64,000 nt of DNA, from NCBI GenBank assembly GCA_035510795.1, contig DATKGL010000021.1, positions 11,068 to 75,067 of the forward strand. Direction: 5' to 3'. The translations under genes and the position numbers were made by a program. The notes under the pieces were generated by a model. That model was not told the DNA's origin. It ran no database searches and was given only the letters and a program-made list of their open reading frames with translations. Positions 16,229 through 24,817 of this stretch are shown here, one piece after another (the first letter of the stretch is position 1; each line of letters starts with the position of its first letter). This DNA is from DATKGL01 sp035510795 (lineage in GTDB: Bacteria; Patescibacteriota; Saccharimonadia; Saccharimonadales; UBA4665).

Positions 16229-17073
16229 TTGTAATTTTGGGACAAACAGCATCTGGTAAGTCTGAATTGGCGATTGAAATGGCCACGCGTTTTAATGGCG
16301 AGATTATATCAGCCGATTCGCGGGCTATATATAAGAATATGGACATAGGAACTGCTAAACCGAATCTTGCCGCTCGAAAGAGAATCAAGCACCATCTTAT
16401 AGATGTAGTCTATCCCGACCAACCATTCAATGTATCTGATTATAAGAAATTAGCAGAAGAAGCCATCGTTAATGTTCAAGAGAAGGGTAAAATTCCATTT
16501 CTGGTTGGCGGAACAGGTCTATATATAGACTCTGTTCTCTACAACTTTAGTTTTAGACCGAAAGCGTCAGCCGCAATACGGGATCAACTTGAAACGCGAA
16601 CGGTCGCCCAACTTAAAGATATTATTTTCAGGTCAGGTCTGGATTTACCCAACAACCCCGAAAATCGCCGTCATCTGATCAGGACAGTTGAAGCGGGAGG
16701 CGTACCGAGTAAATGTTCCGTGATCAGGCCGGATACTCTTATCATCGGGATCCAATTGTCACCAGAAGAACTAAAAGATAGAATTACGCATAGAATTTAC
16801 GACATGATAAATGCTGGACTAGTTGATGAGATCAAACTATTAACCAGCCAATATGGTTGGGATCTTCCATCAATGCAGCTACCAAACTATAAGGCATTAC
16901 GCCCCTTTATTGAAAAACAGCAACCATTAAGCCAGGTAATCAACCAAGCAATTACTAAAGAACGCCAATATTCCAAAAGACAAGCAGTTTGGTTTAAGCG
17001 TAATAAATCTATTCATTGGGTCAATCAACAGATAGAAGTTGTTGATATTATAACAACCTTTTTGAACAAATAA
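16198..17073 (+). CDS. miaA: tRNA dimethylallyltransferase
   Basis: 291 aa. Transfers the dimethylallyl group to A37 of UNN-reading tRNAs. Walker A GQTASGKS near 15-22, SADSRAIYKNMDIGTAKP (DSR(A/Q)VY motif), LVGGTGLYIDSVL and a C-terminal RQYSKRQAVWFKR match MiaA. Slightly shorter than typical (about 300-315). The start lies inside the preceding atl frame. Confidence 0.95.
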   Translation: MAAEPERHPLIVILGQTASGKSELAIEMATRFNGEIISADSRAIYKNMDIGTAKPNLAARKRIKHHLIDVVYPDQPFNVSDYKKLAEEAIVNVQEKGKIPFLVGGTGLYIDSVLYNFSFRPKASAAIRDQLETRTVAQLKDIIFRSGLDLPNNPENRRHLIRTVEAGGVPSKCSVIRPDTLIIGIQLSPEELKDRITHRIYDMINAGLVDEIKLLTSQYGWDLPSMQLPNYKALRPFIEKQQPLSQVINQAITKERQYSKRQAVWFKRNKSIHWVNQQIEVVDIITTFLNK

Positions 17074-17098
17074 CTTATAATATTATCATTACTTCTGC

Positions 17099-17104
17099 TA
17101 CAAT
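17099..17104 (+). promoter_or_regulatory. -10 element of the 195-aa HTH gene
   Basis: TACAAT exactly 6 nt before the ATG at 17111; no convincing -35. Predicts a leaderless mRNA. Confidence 0.45.
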
Positions 17105-17110
17105 GAATTT

Positions 17111-17698
17111 ATGATTGAACAGTTGTTTGGGTCAAAGACTAGAGCAAAACTACTAAGGCTGTTTTTCTCAAATCCTAACCGCTCATTCTATGTTCGCGAA
17201 ATTACTCGGAAAATTGATGAGCAGATAAACTCTGTCAGACGCGAACTTGCCAACCTTTTAAGTATTGGCATAATCTCTTCTGACACAACAAATAATCGAC
17301 TTTATTACGAAGTTAATCAAAATTTTGAATATTATCGCCCGTTGAAAGAGATATTTAGCGGGGCTGTCAGCGAAAAGACGGCTACTAAGGCCATCAGTGC
17401 CTCTACCGAACCACTCAATTCACTAGGGAACGTTGCATTAGCAATCTATACGGGGCATTTTACCCGGGACGATACCAGCGGCATCGATATACTGATTGTC
17501 GGGAACATTAACCAGTCCAAACTTAATAAGTTTATCGAACAGCTAGAAGTTGAAGAAGGCAAGGAAATGCGCTACGTTGTCATGCCCTTAAAGGAATTTG
17601 AGTACCGAAAGCAAATTAATGACCGGTTTATACAAGTTTTATTAGAAGCCAAGAAACAAATAATAATCGATCGGCACAACATGCTGAGTGTTAAATAG
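17111..17698 (+). CDS. Winged-helix regulator with nucleotidyltransferase-like domain
   Basis: 195 aa. Residues 1-75 form a winged helix (GSKTRAKLLRLFFSNPNRSFYVREITRKI, then ELANLLSIGII). The C-terminal half (about 105-190) resembles a nucleotidyltransferase-like fold (SGIDILIVGNINQSKL) without a full catalytic set. This pairing is common in archaea and CPR bacteria; targets unknown. It precedes the MBL-fold gene by 14 nt. Confidence 0.7.
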   Translation: MIEQLFGSKTRAKLLRLFFSNPNRSFYVREITRKIDEQINSVRRELANLLSIGIISSDTTNNRLYYEVNQNFEYYRPLKEIFSGAVSEKTATKAISASTEPLNSLGNVALAIYTGHFTRDDTSGIDILIVGNINQSKLNKFIEQLEVEEGKEMRYVVMPLKEFEYRKQINDRFIQVLLEAKKQIIIDRHNMLSVK

Positions 17699-17712
17699 AG
17701 TAATATAGATAG

Positions 17713-18339
17713 ATGGAACTACAATTTTACGGCGCTAATTGTCTGACAATTACCACTAAACAAGCTCGTATAGTGGTTGACGATAACTTAAGTGAGCTTG
17801 GCGGTAAATCTGTTAGTAAAGATGGCGACATCGCTGTCTTTACTCATCAGCACGGTAATCCGAAAGAGCTCCCTAAGTTAATTATCGATGGGCCTGGCGA
17901 GTATGAGGTATCTGGGGTGTCCATTCGTGGCATAGGTGTCAGGGGGCACATGGATGAAGCGTCAGAGACAACCTCGACCCTTTATAAGATTCTGATTGAT
18001 GATATCAGATTGGTTATAACCGGACATGTTCACCCTGATCTATCAGATAAGCAACTTGAAACAATAGGTATCGTTGATGTTCTTTGTATGCCGATGGGCG
18101 GTAACGGCTATACGCTTGATCCTGAAGGTGCGCTCAAATTAATTAAAGAAATAGAACCAAAATTGGTTATACCTACGCACTATGCCGCTGAAGGCCTCAA
18201 TTATCCAGTCCCGCAAAAATCTTTGGATGAAATACTGCAGCTTATTGGCATGGAACCAATAGATCGTGTCACCAAACTGCGTGTGAAGTTAGCGGACCTG
18301 GCTGATCTCACCCAGTTGATAGTTTTAGAGAAGAATTAA
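17713..18339 (+). CDS. MBL-fold metal-dependent hydrolase, UlaG-like
   Basis: 208 aa. Beta-lactamase-fold protein of the L-ascorbate lactonase-like (UlaG/COG2220) type: FYGANCLTI near the start, a reduced HxH site (TFHQHGN-like; visible as FTHQHGN), DGPGEYEVSGV, TGHVHP and VIPTHY. The canonical HxHxDH is not complete, so catalysis is uncertain. Probably co-transcribed with the HTH gene. Its stop TAA overlaps the stop of rpmB on the other strand through a palindromic TTAA. Confidence 0.78.
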   Translation: MELQFYGANCLTITTKQARIVVDDNLSELGGKSVSKDGDIAVFTHQHGNPKELPKLIIDGPGEYEVSGVSIRGIGVRGHMDEASETTSTLYKILIDDIRLVITGHVHPDLSDKQLETIGIVDVLCMPMGGNGYTLDPEGALKLIKEIEPKLVIPTHYAAEGLNYPVPQKSLDEILQLIGMEPIDRVTKLRVKLADLADLTQLIVLEKN

Positions 18340-18557
18340 CTAGTTTTTTTAGTAGTAAGAGATTCAGTCACTAACAAACCCTTTTTCTTGAGAGTTCTGA
18401 TAGCATTTGCACTGATTTTAACTGAGACTTTTTTGTTGTCTATCAAGATGGTCTTAGTTTGAAGATTTGGTTTCCAGACTTTCTTGGTGTGCCTCTGAGA
18501 AAAGCTGACATTGCTGCCATACTGTTTACCTTTACCGGTTATTTCACACTTTTGCAT
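18336..18557 (-). CDS. rpmB: 50S ribosomal protein L28
   Basis: 73 aa. Starts MQKCEITGKGKQYGSNVS and has HTKKVWKPNLQTKTI, the usual L28 features (C-x-(I/V)-TGK and a T..(R/K)W.PNLQ motif). Monocistronic and convergent with the MBL-fold gene. Confidence 0.93.
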   Translation of the reverse strand: MQKCEITGKGKQYGSNVSFSQRHTKKVWKPNLQTKTILIDNKKVSVKISANAIRTLKKKGLLVTESLTTKKTS

Positions 18558-18643
18558 TATAAGAATCCTTTGCTTGAGGTGTTATTGTAGCGATTTTCAA
18601 GGAGCCAGTCAACTCTTGGGTAAGTTTTCATCTTGCTGTCCTG

Positions 18644-18649
18644 TATACT
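18644..18649 (+). promoter_or_regulatory. -10 element of the site-2 protease gene
   Basis: TATACT exactly 6 nt before the ATG at 18656, giving a probable leaderless transcript. Confidence 0.45.
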
Positions 18650-18655
18650 GAACTT

Positions 18656-19288
18656 ATGTTTACGGGTCTGAGTCTATCTGGCGATTTATTGATAGTGGTC
18701 TTTATCATCTTCTCTATAGCTATTCATGAGGCTATGCACGGCTTTATGGCGCACTCCCTTGGCGACGATACCGCAAAAGAAGCAGGACGACTAACACTCA
18801 ATCCCTTAAAGCACATAGATCTGTACAGCACGGTTCTGCTGCCAATCGTTATGGTTTTACTTTTTCATGTACCATTTTTGGTCGCTAAACCGGTGCCGTT
18901 TAACCCCCACAGAGTAAAATTTCATGAGTATGGTGTAGCTTTGGTTGGATTGGCTGGACCAGTCACCAACTTGATCTTGGCCGGTATAGCTGCCATCGTC
19001 TTCCACCTCTCGATTAATAGTCTGAGTCAAGGTGTTCTCCAATACATCTTTTATTTTATTGAAATAAATGTTTGGGTGTTTGTCTTCAATATGATTCCAT
19101 TTCCACCGCTCGATGGATCACGTTTGCTCTATGCTTTTGCTCCCGAGGCCCTGAAGAAAGTGATGGAGAAAATTGAATCGATGGGCTGGACAGCAATCAT
19201 CATTATCCTTTTCCTTTTCTACACCGTACTTGGTCCTCCAATAGTATCAATCGACAATCATCTGATAAATTTATTGGTGTTCAGATAG
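18656..19288 (+). CDS. Site-2 protease family (M50) membrane metallopeptidase
   Basis: 210 aa, mostly hydrophobic, with about five membrane helices. Zinc site HEAMH in the first helix (about 24-28), followed by GxxAxxLGD, and the second conserved motif NMIPFPPLDGSRLL (N-x-x-P-x-x-P-L-D-G) near 150-163. Typical short S2P homologue with no PDZ domain; substrate unknown. Confidence 0.9.
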   Translation: MFTGLSLSGDLLIVVFIIFSIAIHEAMHGFMAHSLGDDTAKEAGRLTLNPLKHIDLYSTVLLPIVMVLLFHVPFLVAKPVPFNPHRVKFHEYGVALVGLAGPVTNLILAGIAAIVFHLSINSLSQGVLQYIFYFIEINVWVFVFNMIPFPPLDGSRLLYAFAPEALKKVMEKIESMGWTAIIIILFLFYTVLGPPIVSIDNHLINLLVFR

Positions 19289-19464
19289 ACTTTTTCCAAC
19301 TATAATGATTTCAGGCTGGGAATAATGCCGATTGAATGATTATCTGAATAAAAAAACAAATGGGAGTTCAAGATTTTTAATGTCCGAGGATATTAAGTGA
19401 GAACACCCACCTGGTAAAAACAGGTTTAATCATATTCGGTTACATTCTCAGCCTATTTTAATAA

Positions 19465-19540
19465 CGGGGTGTGGCGCAGTTGGTAGCGCATACGGCTGGG
19501 GGCCGTGAGGCCGCAGGTTCAAGTCCTGTCACCCCGACCA
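19465..19540 (+). tRNA. tRNA-Pro (anticodon GGG)
   Basis: CGGGGTG pairs with CACCCCG, the anticodon loop CTGGGGG gives GGG, and CCA is encoded. The preceding 170 bp hold no gene. Confidence 0.92.
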
Positions 19541-19550
19541 CGTAATTAGC

Positions 19551-19730
19551 TCAAGACCTTTGCAACATTTCAGCAGGTGTTCTGTACTGCAAGCTAGAGT
19601 GTAGTCTTTCTTGGTTGTAGTATTCAAGATAGTTCTCGAGTTGTTTATGTATTAGCTCTGAGTTGGGAAACCTTCTAGACAGACCTTCTTCTTGGATAGT
19701 CCTGTTGAATCTCTCAATGAAGCCATTGCT
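19551..19730 (-). pseudogene. Transposase C-terminal fragment (rve-type integrase core)
   Basis: 60 codons open at the upstream side and ending in TGA. The peptide contains SNGFIERFNRTIQEEGLS, NYLEYYNQERLHSSL and RTPAEML, the last part of an IS3/IS481-type DDE transposase (Glu in FIERFN-type helix, then YN..R.H..L). The rest is missing because the sequence switches at 19731 to another relic. Confidence 0.8.
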
Positions 19731-19814
19731 TTACAAATCCACTACTACAATACAAAGCGCATTCACAATGCTTTAGGCATGAGCCCAGCGGCTTACGCCG
19801 CTACGCTTAAATAG
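19731..19814 (+). pseudogene. Second transposase C-terminal fragment
   Basis: 28 codons ending in TAG with HYYNTKRIHNALGMSPAAY, again the YN..R.H..L..(S/T)P terminus of a DDE transposase, but facing the first relic. Two insertion-sequence remnants therefore abut tail-away at about 19730. Confidence 0.7.
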
Positions 19815-19892
19815 CGAGACAAGGTGTTCGGAATTTGGGGAGGATGACATCTGCTCTCGCTTTAGGTAGTAATGGGTTGTTAGAATAACTCA

Positions 19893-19946
19893 TACGGCTG
19901 TTCTCCTGTTTAGATTTAGTAGTCCTTACAGTGTAGAACAGCCGTA
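19893..19946. repeat. 12-bp inverted repeat, 30-nt spacer
   Basis: TACGGCTGTTCT (19893-19904) and AGAACAGCCGTA (19935-19946) are perfectly complementary. It could be a hairpin, a protein-binding site or relic IS ends. It lies between the transposase fragments and the promoter of the next gene. Confidence 0.6.
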
Positions 19947-19985
19947 CTTTGTATGTTGCAGAGCTAGTGGGCTCTTACGCGACCA

Positions 19986-20014
19986 TTGACATTCTATAAA
20001 TCTTATGCTATTAT
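19986..20014 (+). promoter_or_regulatory. Promoter of the secreted protein gene
   Basis: TTGACA, 17-bp spacer, TATTAT with upstream TGC: near-consensus and extended. The -10 ends 7 nt before the ATG at 20022, so the transcript should be leaderless. Confidence 0.75.
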
Positions 20015-20021
20015 TGTGCTC

Positions 20022-20642
20022 ATGAAAAACAACGAATCCATAGCAAACAAACATAACAGAATAAGTCACGGTAAAGCTGCCATAAGAGCGGGAGTTTTAA
20101 GTGTAAGCCTACTAATTCCTGCAGCTCCTGCTGCAAGCGCAAGTGTAGCTCATAACACTGAACCTGCTGTAGCTGCCCCCGCAAGACCAGAAACCTTGTC
20201 GCAGGTGATTACAGCCCAAGAAAAAAGAATTAGTGATGATATCGGCAACGGAGTACCTGTTACTTTTAGGGCAGGTATGGTCTATTACCATGGCGGTAAT
20301 GTAAAGCCTTTCGATATAATAAATCCTCTATGGTTTACGGCAGAAGTAGGGTCCGGGGGGGAACGTAAGCCGGTCACATTTGTTGGTTATATTCAACAGA
20401 AAGGTGGACCTACTGGTCCTGATGTAGTCGTACTTGAATATAATAAGAAAACTACTGACATAGAACAGTATTCTGAAAATCCGGCGCTACCCAATGAAAA
20501 TGAAGTCATTTTCCCTCCTAGCTATCCTGTTGAAGCGTCTTTTGACACAAATAATCCAGTTAACCCACAAACGGGTAACCAGTATACTTATCCTGATAAT
20601 GGTCAGCCTTTATCGATAGGATATGAAGTTCTTGCTAAATAG
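20022..20642 (+). CDS. Secreted or surface protein, function unknown
   Basis: 206 aa from ATG 20022; an upstream TTG at 19986 is inside the -35 and is rejected. A signal peptide is visible: basic MKNNESIANKHNR..., hydrophobic GVLSVSLLIPAAPAASA, with likely cleavage at about 42-46 (ASA). The mature part is hydrophilic, Pro/Asn-rich, with Gly-rich and beta-like segments (VTFRAGMVYYHGG, KPVTFVGYIQQ). No family recognised. Its own strong promoter and position beside IS relics suggest an acquired, well-expressed gene. Confidence 0.7.
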   Translation: MKNNESIANKHNRISHGKAAIRAGVLSVSLLIPAAPAASASVAHNTEPAVAAPARPETLSQVITAQEKRISDDIGNGVPVTFRAGMVYYHGGNVKPFDIINPLWFTAEVGSGGERKPVTFVGYIQQKGGPTGPDVVVLEYNKKTTDIEQYSENPALPNENEVIFPPSYPVEASFDTNNPVNPQTGNQYTYPDNGQPLSIGYEVLAK

Positions 20643-20918
20643 TGGCATATAACACAGAAGTAATTTAGCGCATAGGCGAGGGGTTAGTTAAGGTAAGTAG
20701 TATTAGCGAGCCTTTGTTCAAGAAGCCTTACGTTACACTTAAATTAGTAGCTGTATGTCTGTTGATATTTAGTTTTACGAATATCTATTAACTCCTGTCG
20801 CCAGGAGGGAACCGGATTATCAATAAACCACTCCGCTATATTACCCAGCAGTCGTTCAATAACCTTATCTTCTGTTCAACCAAAAATATTATTGCAAAAG
20901 TATAAATTACTCTTTTGC
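20643..20918. other. Intergenic region, no supported gene
   Basis: Contains on the minus strand about 43 open codons with no acceptable start (reads ..DKVIERLLGNIAEWF..); it may be a decayed gene fragment. No promoter or terminator stands out. Confidence 0.3.
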
Positions 20919-23021
20919 CTAGGGGCTGACTTCAGCCATGGCCCACAAGGCTGGAAGGTTTCGGCTGTATTCATCAGATGTAGCGCTCTCGAGCTCAACC
21001 TCTAACACTGGCAACCCAAGCTTATCATTAGCCCAATCCTCAAAAGCCCCCGTTGTCGTATAATCGAAAAAATTACCTATAGCATAGGTCGGAATTGCTT
21101 CATAGCGAGCTATAGATGCGTATTGAGCTCCTAGAGCATCTGAATCATCGGCGTCATTGGCTTCAACTATGCCTCCATGCGAGTGCATCGTCATAGTTAG
21201 TCGAGGAGTGTTTGCGAGATAGAAAGTTGCTAATGCCTGTGATTCTGGCTCAGATAGCGGGTTTGGCCCTCCATCATTTGTCCATACGGTAGGTGCTGTC
21301 GGCTCTGTTACTTGGGTCTGCCAGTTATTGGCGGGAAAGTTGCGATTAAGGTCGATGCCATCCGCATTCAGTCTCGTATCTGCTGCAAAGCCGTCAGTAT
21401 TAATGGTCGGGATGACAACAAGTGTTCTGTATGAGGGGATCTTAGAGGGGTTAGCATCTATATTGGGGATCCATTGACTTAACAGCTCAGACGAGTTTTG
21501 CTCATTTCCTTCCATGGCACCAATGTAGAGCACCATGCTTGAACCACCTCCGAACTTATATGCAGTAATTGGTCGTCCGTCTACTGAAGACCCAATGCTA
21601 AACGTTGTATAGCAGTGTGACCGCGTTTGATAGCTCCAAGCTGAGTTTCCTGATACCCCGTATATATTTTGGGCTTCATTATTTAGCTGGACTTGGATAG
21701 TGGCGCACACTGGATAATTTCCTATCGGATTGATAATTAATTGATCGCCGTTCAGCGAATACGAGGCCGGCTGCACAGCACCATTGACCGTCAAAGAGGC
21801 AAGACTGCTTGCGGTTTGACTAGCCAATAAAGTTTGGTTAAAAGTTAGAACAATTGATTGTCCGGAGGATACGCCATAGGCGGGCAGGTTAATGTTAGCA
21901 ACCTCTGGTCCTCCTGAAGTAGTAAATGATAGATCATAAGGCTGCTGTAGGGTACTCTGATCATCTGCGGTCAAGTTATTAATATGTAAATCAAACGTCG
22001 CTTGGCGGGGCAGTGGATTTGCGATATTGATAGTGATAGTCTGTCCGCTAAACGAACTGGTGATTGGGATTGCCAAAGTCGCGTTGTTGCTGTTAGTAGT
22101 CGTTAAACTAACCGTCTGCATGCTAGCCAGTACCTTATTGGTCTGTAGTGTAATCTGTTGTGGCTTATCATAGACGACCGCTCCAGGATTAATAGATGTT
22201 TGCATGATAGCGGCGGCAGTAATTGTTTGTACGGCCTGAGTAAGTGCAGTACCGGCTGTCTGTCCGTGGAACGTTCGCACTACCGAGGTCGTATAACTTG
22301 CAGCATAAGCCAATTTGAGAGGTGCGACACTGCAAGTAAGCGTCGTTTGGAGTTTTGTACAAGGACTAGTGTGCTCATTACCGGAAATCGCATAATTAAA
22401 GGTGGCATCGGGTAAACTAAGTTTATACACCAAAGATTTATTGATCGGTATTGCTTTAGCGTCAAGACGGATATCAGATATTGCCGGGTAATTTGCAGTA
22501 GTAACCCGAATTGTCTTGCCGAGATGCAACCCACCAATCGATAGTTGCTGATGATTAGTGTAGGTTGTTCGGGACAAGGGGACACTACCTGGGATTGCAC
22601 AGAGCTTATCTGAAAAAATAGGCATCTTGCCGATAGAAAAATCAGCTACGCGAGTAAGAGAAAATGTCTCTTTGGGGCCAGACTTAAATAGGTCCGGGAA
22701 AAATGAGGGGTTATGGATGCAATTGGTTGAATCGGCAAATACATAATGGATCGACTGGGGTATGAATGTGTAGATGCTAATACCTACAATAACAACAGAG
22801 ATAAAACTGGCGGCAACAATCGCAATACGCTTGCGGTGAAGCCAGTATCCCATAAAAAGCTGAGCCGTCTTTATTTTTAATTGAAGAATTGCCTCAACTA
22901 ATACTATTGAAGCTGAGCGGAATAATGCTGAAGGGCCATTTGTTTCATTGCTCCTCTTGTCGGGGAGACCAACGTCGCCATCTTTTGTATTTATTTCGTT
23001 AACCGAGTTTTCGGTCGGCAT
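20919..23021 (-). CDS. M14-like zinc carboxypeptidase with Ig-like (Big_5) repeats, membrane-anchored
   Basis: About 700 aa from ATG 23021 (a TTG 45 nt upstream is possible). A cytoplasmic N-terminus and one membrane helix (about 70-95) are followed by an extracytoplasmic region with beta-sandwich repeats (about 240-460; FSGQTITINIANPLP, SSGQSIVLTFNQTLL) and a C-terminal M14 peptidase domain (about 480-700; RNFPANNW, TMHSHGG, VLEVELES). The first zinc motif, normally HxxE, reads GAMEGNEQ, so the ligand His is Glu. The domain may be inactive or have altered metal binding. Likely wall-peptide processing. Confidence 0.75.
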   Translation of the reverse strand: MPTENSVNEINTKDGDVGLPDKRSNETNGPSALFRSASIVLVEAILQLKIKTAQLFMGYWLHRKRIAIVAASFISVVIVGISIYTFIPQSIHYVFADSTNCIHNPSFFPDLFKSGPKETFSLTRVADFSIGKMPIFSDKLCAIPGSVPLSRTTYTNHQQLSIGGLHLGKTIRVTTANYPAISDIRLDAKAIPINKSLVYKLSLPDATFNYAISGNEHTSPCTKLQTTLTCSVAPLKLAYAASYTTSVVRTFHGQTAGTALTQAVQTITAAAIMQTSINPGAVVYDKPQQITLQTNKVLASMQTVSLTTTNSNNATLAIPITSSFSGQTITINIANPLPRQATFDLHINNLTADDQSTLQQPYDLSFTTSGGPEVANINLPAYGVSSGQSIVLTFNQTLLASQTASSLASLTVNGAVQPASYSLNGDQLIINPIGNYPVCATIQVQLNNEAQNIYGVSGNSAWSYQTRSHCYTTFSIGSSVDGRPITAYKFGGGSSMVLYIGAMEGNEQNSSELLSQWIPNIDANPSKIPSYRTLVVIPTINTDGFAADTRLNADGIDLNRNFPANNWQTQVTEPTAPTVWTNDGGPNPLSEPESQALATFYLANTPRLTMTMHSHGGIVEANDADDSDALGAQYASIARYEAIPTYAIGNFFDYTTTGAFEDWANDKLGLPVLEVELESATSDEYSRNLPALWAMAEVSP

Positions 23022-23155
23022 ATATTTTTGTTTTAAAATCCAATCTAAGCATACTCTATCTGGCAAAAACTTCTAGATATCTTTCTCCAACCATGTCAGT
23101 GAAACGGTATTTCCGGTCGAGATCATATTATTATCATATTTATGAGGATTGATGG

Positions 23156-23878
23156 TTGTCTGCTACATTAGATATAAGAATGATCAACCAAACACACTGG
23201 CAGCTTAAAGATGACTCGCTGTACAAAGTCTTTGTTCTCGATGACCTGAAAAAAACATTTGCCTTTATAACTAAACTAGTCGAGATAACTAAGACAAATA
23301 ATGTTTATCCAAGATGGGTCAACAAGGGTAATCAAGTTGAAGTTTGGCTGCCAATATCATTAAGCACGACAGGGGTCATTTCGGACCTAGACAAGCAGTT
23401 AGCTGACAATGTCGATGTCCTTTATACTACACTTTCATCTTCTCCAAAAGCCAATAATTTAACGATGAAGAAGCTTAAAATTTATACCGATGGTGGTTCA
23501 AGGGGGAACCCTGGCCCATCCGCTAGCGGCTTCGTCTTGCTCGATACAAATGACAATATTGTGATGGAGCAGGGTATTTACCTAGGCATTACTACCAATA
23601 ATCAAGCCGAGTACCAGGCATTAAAACTGGCACTCGAAGAAGCTAAGAAACTTCAAGCCAGTCAAGTCGACGTGTATATGGACAGTTTACTTGTAGTCAA
23701 TCAAATGCTCGGTAAATTTAAAATTAAAAACCGGGACCTCTGGCCGATCTACGATTCAATTAAGAAATTATCTGAATCTTTCGGACAAATCACTTTTACT
23801 CATGTGCCCAGAGAGCTGAATAAATTAGCTGACAGAATGGTCAATAAGGCCCTGGACGAACACCTTAGAAATAATTAG
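23156..23878 (+). CDS. Fusion of a DCoH/PCD-like domain with RNase HI
   Basis: 240 aa from TTG 23156, with GAGG 9 nt upstream. Residues 104-240 form an RNase HI: KIYTDGGSRGNPGP (first Asp), NNQAEYQALKLAL (Glu), VDVYMDSLLVV (Asp), RELNKLADRMVNKAL (last Asp). Residues about 10-85 resemble pterin-4a-carbinolamine dehydratase: W at the start, LKKTFAFITKLVEITKTNNVYP where the catalytic HHP is lost, then VEVWLPIS and SDLDKQLADNVD. An internal ATG begins the RNase H part but has no Shine-Dalgarno. The front domain is probably structural or RNA/DNA-binding. Confidence 0.75.
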   Translation: MSATLDIRMINQTHWQLKDDSLYKVFVLDDLKKTFAFITKLVEITKTNNVYPRWVNKGNQVEVWLPISLSTTGVISDLDKQLADNVDVLYTTLSSSPKANNLTMKKLKIYTDGGSRGNPGPSASGFVLLDTNDNIVMEQGIYLGITTNNQAEYQALKLALEEAKKLQASQVDVYMDSLLVVNQMLGKFKIKNRDLWPIYDSIKKLSESFGQITFTHVPRELNKLADRMVNKALDEHLRNN

Positions 23879-23888
23879 CATAAGGTGT

Positions 23889-23894
23889 TATAAT
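23889..23894 (+). promoter_or_regulatory. -10 of rnpB
   Basis: TATAAT, 7 nt before the first base of the P1 stem of RNase P RNA; no obvious -35. Confidence 0.6.
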
Positions 23895-23901
23895 AATCCG
23901 T

Positions 23902-24257
23902 GGCCAGATTATCGTTCGGTCGCTTGCTATTAGTAATTAGCAAGAGGAAAGTCCGGGCAGCATAGGGGATGACAGTTGCTAATGGCAACCAGGGGTGACT
24001 CTAGGGAAAGTGCCACAGAAACAATACCGCCCCATGAAAATGAGGTAAGGGTGAAATGAGTGAGGCAAGAGCTCACAATTAGGCTGGTGACAGTTTAAGA
24101 AGGTAAACCCTGTCTGCTGCAAGGAGATGGACTCAAAAGTGAAAACTTACGATTCCCGTCGGCGAGTTCGTCAAATTAACCGCTCGATTTCGGTGGCGAC
24201 ACCGCGACTAGATAGATGACCGATTAGTACAGAACCCGGCTTATGGATAATCTGGCC
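23902..24257 (+). ncRNA. rnpB: RNase P RNA, bacterial type A
   Basis: 356 nt. Ends pair as the P1 stem (GGCCAGATTATC with GATAATCTGGCC). Conserved core: GAGGAAAGTCCGGGC near 23943, ACAGAAACAATACCGCC, GGTAAGGGTGAAA and the 3' AGATAGATGACC...ACAGAACCCGGCTTA. Processes the 5' ends of tRNAs. Confidence 0.96.
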
Positions 24258-24262
24258 CCTGA

Positions 24263-24622
24263 TTAGGACTTAGAACTGACTTTTTTGACTTCGTTGATGA
24301 CCGCTGTAAAGGCTTTAGGTTCGTTGACTGCTAGCTCAGCCAGCATTTTACGGTTTAAAGATATATTGGCGGACTTTAGCCCAGCAATAAACTTACTGTA
24401 AGTTGTGCCGTTTTGTCGAGCTCCGGCATTAATTCGGGCATTCCATAATTGTCGGAACGTGCGCTTACGATTACGTCGATCTCTATATGCGAATTGCAGG
24501 GAACGGGTGACGGCCTGTCGGCCCCGCTTGATGCTCGAACGGTTGGGGCGGGACATGCCCTTTGTGGCTTGTCGAATCTTATTGTGCTTGTGGTGGCTGG
24601 CGACACCGCGTTTAATTCTCAT
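24263..24622 (-). CDS. rplT: 50S ribosomal protein L20
   Basis: 119 aa: MRIKRGVASHHKHNKI, RQLWNARINAGARQNGTTYSKF and SLNRKMLAELA are diagnostic. The ATG directly follows the rpmI stop (TAAATG) with TAGGAG upstream. Last gene of infC-rpmI-rplT. Confidence 0.97.
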   Translation of the reverse strand: MRIKRGVASHHKHNKIRQATKGMSRPNRSSIKRGRQAVTRSLQFAYRDRRNRKRTFRQLWNARINAGARQNGTTYSKFIAGLKSANISLNRKMLAELAVNEPKAFTAVINEVKKVSSKS

Positions 24623-24817
24623 TTAAACTCCTAACTTACGTCTGATAACTTTACTGGTTGAACTACTGGCAGTTTCTAATTTCGTTAACTTTCTCTTTCT
24701 GGCGGCACTTTTCTTCTGCAAGAAGTGATTAGTATTAGGGTGACCTATACGAAACTTGCCATTCTTAGATATTTTTACTCTATCTTTCGTGCCACTATGA
24801 GTTTTTAGCTTTGGCAT
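24623..24817 (-). CDS. rpmI: 50S ribosomal protein L35
   Basis: 64 aa with MPKLKTHSGTKDRVKISKNGK and NHFLQKKSAARKRKL. AGGAG upstream; overlaps the 3' end of infC by 23 bp. Confidence 0.96.
   Translation of the reverse strand: MPKLKTHSGTKDRVKISKNGKFRIGHPNTNHFLQKKSAARKRKLTKLETASSSTSKVIRRKLGV

Noticed and set aside
19986..20021. Upstream TTG start for the secreted protein
   Set aside because: The TTG is the first half of the -35 hexamer, so it would precede transcription.
23466..23878. Separate RNase HI gene starting at the internal ATG
   Set aside because: No Shine-Dalgarno or promoter there, and the upstream part in the same frame has a recognisable domain and a good ribosome site.
24376..24634. 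Antisense frames over rplT
   Set aside because: Typical shadow frames opposite a confident ribosomal protein gene.
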